NCBI RefSeq assembly: GCF_018687715.1
Contig: NC_056762.1
Coordinates: 43,889,520-43,953,519 of the forward strand
Direction of reading: 5' to 3'
Source: Carya illinoinensis
Lineage: Eukaryota; Streptophyta; Magnoliopsida; Fagales; Juglandaceae
Length of the DNA: 64,000 nucleotides
The translations under genes and the position numbers were made by a program. Below the pieces are notes generated by a model. That model was not told the origin of the DNA. It did not search any database and worked only from the letters and a program-made list of their open reading frames with translations. Positions 57,838-64,000 of this stretch are shown here, one piece after another. Within the stretch, counting starts at the first letter, position 1; each line of letters starts with the position of its first letter.

Positions 57838-58266
57838 TGTTGTGAAAAACGATGAAAATAAAGTAAAAGTAAATACGAAAGAGAAAAAAATCACACATGA
57901 CATAAAGATTTATGTGGTTAAGCAAATTGCCTACGTCTATAGGAGCTACAGATTATTTTTATTACTTGAGGAATCACAATACAATGGTGGGATGATTACT
58001 GTTCTCACTGTACGACCATATTTCACAAAATGAAATATTTATAATCAAATTGGGGAAAAAATCCTAAATCCATGTAATAGCAATGTTCGCTTGATTGGCG
58101 TGTCGAGCGCGTGTCAAGCGAACCTTCTTCACGCAACTGCTCGAGCTCACTGTCGAGCTGTCTTCAAGCGGACCTCCCTGACTTACCTCCGCTAGAGTGG
58201 CCAATGAGTAAATGACTCCACGGAGTCTCAAGCAATGTGAACCAGACTCCACAGTACTAAACAACA
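57838..58266 (-). repeat. 5' LTR of the TNT1-94-like copia element
   Basis: Plus-strand TGTTGTGAAAAAC...ACTAAACAACA, about 429 bp, placed between the primer site and block S4. Only one LTR is present, so the outer end is tentative. Confidence 0.6.
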
Positions 58267-60196
58267 CCCACTGAGCACGCTCATATGGAAAACAAAGAGA
58301 GATGTTATAACGAAAGTCTTTCAAAATGAAGAGAAATGTTATACGTTACATACTTCAACATATGATTTATTATTTTTACTTTTTTATTTAAACGCATATA
58401 TATTTAAGTATTAAGATAGAATAATATTATATAAAAATGACAAATTACAATAATATATAAAAAGGACAAATCACATTATTCTTTCTCATTACCCTAAAGA
58501 TGGTCATAGCGGAGTCGTGCCCAGCGTTTACGGCTAGTTCAAATTTGTAGTTATTTTTTTAACATCCTTCATTATTAAAAAAAATTAAAAAATATACAAT
58601 TTCATTAATAGTCATTTTCTTAATCATTAAATAAAAAAATTAAAGTACTCTAACGGTAACCTTGAGGGTGCAAAGATGCAATTTACTTACTCTAATACAT
58701 AAAGCCCACATACGCTTTAAAAACAAAAAACAAAAAACAAAAAACCCTACAAAAAGAAAGATTTTGCATAGTCAAGAGGAAGGTTACCTTAATAGATAAA
58801 CGTATTGCTGTCTCAAACACTTTCAACTCCTGCTCCAGAAGTATACTGATCATGCTTGTGACCTTTAAAGGCGCCGCATAGTCTGGTTATAACTATGCCT
58901 GAGATGTTAACGCCAAGAAAGTATGTATCCCACAGAATCCCCTGAGCACGTTGGCCGCACAGCAAGCAAACATGTCCATTCGTAACACTGGACTATAATG
59001 AATAACTGTTACGATATTCTAATACCTTACTTTGATCTAGCTGATCATTTGCTCTCTATAAAACTACTCCGTTAGTCATGTTTATTTTTGGATCAAACAA
59101 AAAGGGCACGTATAGTTGGAAATTATGTCCACATTTTGTGGTGTCAAACAATGTTTTATATATGCTCTTAACTGCCAGGAAGAAACAGAGAGAACAAACC
59201 GACAGTTGCGTGGATGTATAATGGTTCTTTTGAGGTTCTGAATCTTCTAATAACATTGTAAACTGAAACCAATTAATTGGAGTGATAAGATGAACATACC
59301 TATTATTTTCTCCTCCTTTTCTTACATGGTATCAGAGAGCACAGGTTGATCCTCTGATTTTGTATTTTCCTTCACTATGGAAGAACAATCGATCAACACT
59401 GAGCATGAGGTCACTCAAGATACAAATCCCACTTCCCCCTTCCTCAATTTCTCTAACCCAAACAATCCTTACCGTGTTGATCATGGAGATAATACCACTG
59501 TAACCCTTGTTACTGATCTTCTCACCACTGACAATTATACAACATGGTCACGAGCTATGCGTCGAGCCCTTAGAGCAAGAAACAAGCTCGGCTTCATCAA
59601 TGGGAATATTGCCAAACCTACTGGCCCTGCAGATCCTTTATTTGACGCTTGGGAAAGGTGCAATGATATGATTGTATGCTGGATCCAGAACTCCATCAGT
59701 CCTGCTGTGAAGTCAAGTATTGCCTTTGTTGATGATGCACAGGATGTATGGAATGAACTCAGGGACCGCTTCACTCAGCAGAATGGACCCCGCATCTTTC
59801 AATTGAAAAGGAACCTGACCAACTTGAGACAAGAAAATGATCCAGTGAGTGTTTACTATGGTAAACTTAAAACTCTATGGGATGAACTTGCTATTTATGA
59901 TCCTATACCTACTTGTGCATGTGGAAAATTGACTGTTCTAAATGAAAGATGTCAAAGAGATAATGTCATTCAGTTTCTTATGGGACTAAATGATAGGTAT
60001 ACCAATGCTAGGGATCAGATCATGCTTCTTGACCCTATTCCCCCTGAATATGTGAACTTCACAAACAAGAGGAGAATAGGTTAGGACAGGATTTCTAACA
60101 AATATAAAATTCAAAATCCCATACAGATCAATATTATTTGCAACTGTTTTGCACTGTAATGAACAAAAAAACAGATACCTGTTTGAAAGCCAATCC
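58265..60196. repeat. Duplicated spacer block S4, copy B, interrupted by a copia gag fragment
   Basis: Matches 45139-46385 at 58265-59298 and again from about 60046 to 60196. The copia fragment 59299-60045 replaces a few bases of S4. Confidence 0.8.
59299..60084 (+). pseudogene. Copia LTR end, primer site and gag fragment
   Basis: TTTTCTTACATGGTATCAGAG marks the LTR-primer junction (near 59320, minus its last base). ATG 59377 opens a gag of the Retrotran_gag_3 and UBN2 types (TTDNYTTWSRAMRRALRARN, CWIQNSISPAVKSSI, VWNELRDRFTQQNG, FLMGLNDRYTNARDQIML). Copia sequence stops at about 60045 and the frame then ends at 60084 in spacer. No LTR start and no 3' parts: a truncated insertion without visible target duplication. 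Confidence 0.82.
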
Positions 60197-60590
60197 AGTA
60201 GAGACTGCCCCACTCGTAATAAGCCCGGCTCACCAAATGATTACCTACATGTTAAACTAGCTGGCAATACTAACCTGTTTTTAAATGAGTTACTCTCTCT
60301 AGAGCGAACTATGATAAGAATTTGATCATGGCTCTTCACATGTTTGAAAAAGTTTAGTTTTTTTGCATTGAACATTCATGTTTTGGTCTTTTGTCCTACG
60401 CGCTAGGACCAAACACGTAAAATGTTGTTAATATTAGACAGACATCTGAGTGCAATATAGGATTTTGGAATTATTAGCATCTAGGAAGTTTTGTCCATGT
60501 TCATCCACATCATCTTGTCTCCCATGGTATTAGTCGATAATCCTCCACATTCCCGAACATCAAAAGAGTTAAAAAATGTTGGAGATCGAA
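60197..60590. repeat. Duplicated spacer block S5, copy B
   Basis: Second copy of 50285-50700, next to the 3' flank of receptor-kinase copy 3. It lacks the roughly 3.9 kb (including the Pack-hAT) that separates S4 and S5 in copy A. Confidence 0.8.
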
Positions 60591-60843
60591 GTAACAACAT
60601 TGACTCTCTCTCGAAAGTTACATATATTCATTGCATATGTAACAGGATTGACTATAATACCATAACCATATTAACAGGTTCTACGGCTAAAGACTCAAAA
60701 ATCCCAAACACACTGCTCACTCTGTTGAGTGGACTTTGACATAAAACAGGAAAAAGGGAAGTACAACCCGTGGGCAACCTAACAGAATGTTTTTCTGATG
60801 ATTTACACAGATAGCATAATGCTTATGGCCCGTCTTTCAAAGC

Positions 60844-63800
60844 TTAACGGCCTTCAACTATTGAAACCGTTTCATTCTTCAGATAAGAGAAGTCTGACAC
60901 GCCACTGATTGGGATTGCCTTCACCATACTTCTCACAAACATGAGACCAGGTTGGTTGGGATAAGGTAGAACTTTACTATCATTGCTAAGCATTGCAACA
61001 ACGTCGGACATTGTAGGTCTATCCGCTGCACTTTCTTGTACACAGAGGAGAGCAATGTTAATACATCTCAACACCACAGACATGGAGCACATATCATCAA
61101 GGAGCAACGGGTCCACTATGTCTGATCCCTTCTCAGTACTCCATAATTCCCACGCCTTCAAATAAAAAAAAAAAAAATGGTAAGTGAGTGAATTCCTTTT
61201 TCCTATCATTTGAGCTTTTGAGAGAGTGGCAATTCATCATCATATCAGAGTACTCAGAGGAGAGGGCCAGGTATATATAAGAGGAGAGGAGTAATGGATT
61301 AACTTTCTTTGCAGTTCTGGAATTCTTCCATTTGCTTCCTAACTATTTCTAGTTTCTTTTGCATTAACAATGTGAAAATCCTGAGTATCAATCAGAAGTC
61401 AAATGTGTTTGAATTTATCCACCAGAAGGTACAAGTCAGATACTCACATATCCCAAAAGATGGCCAGTGTTCTTCCGGCCACTCAAAATCTCTAACAACA
61501 AGACACCGAAGCTAAAGACATCAGATTTGATGGAGAAGACACCTTGCATAAGATATTCAGGTGACATGTAACCCCTGTTCACCATCATCAAGTTAAAAAT
61601 ATAAGTAGCAGAAAGTTTTACGTGTATGCTATACTGTTGGGTTGGTTTTTATGATTGAGTAGCGTCCTTTATTTGACTTACTGTGTGCCCACGATCCTAT
61701 TGGTATTTGCTTCTGACTCGTTTCCTCCAAATATTCTTGCCATTCCAAAATCTGATATTTTGGGATTCATGTCGGTGTCCAACAAAATGTTGCTAGCCTT
61801 CAAGTCCCTATGTATAATCCTTAACCTGGAATACTGATGAAGATAAAGAAGTCCTTGAGCAACCCCTTGAATGATTTGAATCCGTTTCCCCCAGTCTAGT
61901 ATCTTGCGCTTTTCTGCATCTGTTTTAAAAATATGATTATATTGACAACACGGGGCCAAATTTGAACGACAAAATAAAATTCCACAGAGAGGAATGAAAT
62001 GTATTTCTAAGTGCGAGAAACTACAAACCAAAAATAAAGAAATCCAAGCTTTTATTTGGCATATACTCGTAAACTAGTATCTTTTCATCTCCTTCAATGC
62101 AGCAGCCCAAAAGTCTAACAAGATTCTTGTGTTGGAGAGTGGCTATGAGCATTGCTTCGTTCTTTAGCTCCTCCCAACCTTGCCCAGATTTTCTTGAAAG
62201 TCTTTTTACAGCTACATCCCCTCTCTGTAACGTTCCCTGGATTTGTTTTTATTTTGAAAAAGATAGAAATTAAACAATTAAAATAGTAAACTGCATCCAC
62301 AAGAAATCCACTATCAATGATAAGCACTCGGAAACTTTCATCTCTAAAACCAACAAGTTTGGAAACTTTCAATCTCGAGACCACAATACCCTCACATTTA
62401 ACACACCACCCCCAAATCTCACACACTAAAAGTTATCCTATCAGTTTACTTACAAGGACTCTGACATCTCCCAATTTCTCTTCTTCTCAAAGCGATGCAA
62501 CCATTCTTATATAAGAATTATTGCATATGATAATCATCTTACTTATTTTAACCTGGTATTCAAAGTCTGACAAAAAAAACTCTAAACTACCTCCCCATGG
62601 CGTGTATACAACAGTTTAGTTTAAACTAAGTTTCATTAACCCGAAGTCAGCCCACTTCTTATTTCATTAACCTGGCATCCTCGAAGTAAGTTTAGGGATA
62701 CGTAAACATACCTTGTAAACGGGTCCAAAACCGCCCTCGCCAAGCTTATTTCCAGGCGAGAAATTACCAGTTGCAGCAGAAACACTTGCAAAACTGAATA
62801 ATGGCATTTTGACTTTGCCTCTTCTGCTATCCCCATGCCTACTTGATTCAGTAAGCTCCGAACTATTAGACTCTATGGTCAAATCTAACAGTAACAAATT
62901 GTCCCCTGCATGGTGAACAACATATGATTACGGCTTTGCTCAGTAATATACATTTTGATTTCCGAAATACATTTTGAACACTTCTTTGCTCACCCTTTCT
63001 TTTGAGCTCCTTCTTTCTCCTCGCACAATAAACAAGAAGACTGAATACCAGTGCAAAAGATACGGTTGGTATGATGATTGCCCACAATAGTCCTGCAACC
63101 TTCGTGTTCTTATGTCCTGGAGATGTTACAGTTCCATTCCCTGGAAGGAAATCAGAGAAATAGAATTATACGTGCGTTGTACTTGTGTTACGACTGGATT
63201 TACCATTGGCAGTGCCTAGAGGCACCTCCTCGAAAAAATCTCATGACTCAAACAGAAAAGTAAATAATTGAAGAAAGAAGAAGAAAAGAAGAAGAAGAGA
63301 CTAACAACAGCAATAACAGTCACCAATAGCTAACAAGTCCTTGTGTTTTTGCTGACCTTTCGTAATCGATTCCGAAGGATCAAGCTTCAGATAAAAATCA
63401 TTTCCATATCCGTCATCTTCTGAGAGCTGCTTCACATTTAGCAGAGGACCTTCCCATACTAAGCATTCATGCTTTCGATGATCATAAGCATAAGCAATAC
63501 AGGAACAGTCGGTCGAGCAAGCTGACATGCACTCTACAGAGTCGCTGATGTCCAATTTTTTCGGATTACGGGGCCAATCTACCTGAGGCAAGGGGGAAAA
63601 TTTTGTATCATTGCCGCACTTGAGATCAATTTTCCTCACACACCCTAGGCCACTCGACTTATTTCCTTCAGCAACCACCTGTTTAAATCCTGGCAAACAA
63701 TCACATCTTCTATCGGTTGTCTCACTGCATATGCTGTAAGCACCACATAATGCATAAGCTCCGCACTTAGGCGAGGGTAACGAATGCCAAGACAGGCCAT

Positions 63801-64000
63801 CTTCTTTCGATTCGAGCAGTCTAAACTGCCCTGTTACATCTAAAACTATTCTTAACATTTTGTCGGTGTACTTACTACGCCAAGTAACGGACTCCCCATC
63901 AATCACTAATATATCATTCAAAAGACCAATGAATGCGCTAGACCAGTATGTTTCAGATCCCTTCATTACAATTAATTCTTTCCAAGAACCCCCGTTCCAA
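60844..64000 (-). CDS. G-type lectin S-receptor-like serine/threonine kinase (copy 3, 5' end outside window)
   Basis: Exons: 1 from beyond 64000 to 63357, 2 63116-62994, 3 62905-62712, 4 62236-62029, 5 61919-61682, 6 61574-61448, 7 61155-60844. Sizes equal copy 2 except exon 4 (208, one codon less: RGDVAVKRL). Visible protein: SLG/EGF-like end ([17 protein letters not shown]), PAN ([19 protein letters not shown]), TM, and a kinase with [26 protein letters not shown] and [12 protein letters not shown] all intact. No stop or shift appears in the window, so it is probably functional. The lectin domain and start lie beyond the window. Upstream and downstream sequence is co-duplicated with copies 1 and 2. 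An RD-type kinase, expected at the plasma membrane. Confidence 0.9.

Larger units (their letters stand above)
55250..58266 (-). mobile_element. Ty1-copia element (TNT1-94-like), 3'-truncated
   Basis: On the minus strand: 5' LTR 58266-57838 (ends ...TTTCACAACA), primer site TTAGTATCAAGAGC, gag ATG at about 57798, protease, integrase, and a segment of RT ending at 55282. The 3' part including RNase H and the 3' LTR is gone, replaced by LINE copy B. Confidence 0.82.

Overview
The window is plant nuclear DNA, from a dicot and probably a woody one. The support is spliced G-type-lectin S-receptor-like kinase genes, PIF/Harbinger, hAT, Ty1-copia, chromovirus-type Ty3-gypsy and L1-type LINE elements, MITEs, and long AT-rich spacers with GT-AG introns. 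The species cannot be fixed from sequence alone. This is a resistance-gene-like neighbourhood: a tandem receptor-kinase family heavily invaded by transposons.

Layout. 1-4740: a PIF/Harbinger transposon with two apparently intact convergent genes (Myb/SANT-like ORF1 and HARBI1-like DDE nuclease) and an exact 27-bp tandem array upstream of the nuclease. 5277-11620: a complete-ended Ty1-copia element on the minus strand (258-bp LTRs, ATATA target duplication). Its pol is decayed, but it carries an intact 141-aa ORF on the opposite strand. 12498-27562: receptor-kinase copy 1, a pseudogene. It is split by a 12-kb chromovirus-type gypsy element (12914-24933, duplication AATTC) whose right LTR holds two further solo LTRs. 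Copy 1 also has a nonsense codon, a frameshift, a damaged glycine loop and a MITE at its broken 5' end. 27864-36416: LINE and copia fragments. 36634-40151: receptor-kinase copy 2, seven exons and an open 806-codon frame, the one clearly intact host gene. 40836-42950: a deleted copia element with a LINE ORF1 fragment inside. 43000-48960: AT-rich spacer, duplicated blocks and MITEs. 48974-50084: a hAT-type element with a perfect 8-bp duplication (TGCATGCC) that contains a captured piece of a second kinase family (a Pack-hAT). 51725-60600: second copies of several blocks seen earlier (LINE, signal-peptide exon, spacer), joined to more copia pieces. 60844-64000: receptor-kinase copy 3, open as far as visible, with exon 1 cut by the window end.

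How it fits together. Three minus-strand receptor-kinase paralogues with the same exon sizes show an ancestral tandem array. The duplicated spacer blocks around copies 2 and 3 show that the flanks were duplicated too. Most other sequence is transposon. Copies 2 and 3 are predicted plasma-membrane kinases with lectin, SLG/EGF-like and PAN ectodomains; their ligands cannot be read from sequence. Coordinates of exons and LTR ends were set by comparing copies within the window; all other boundaries are approximate.
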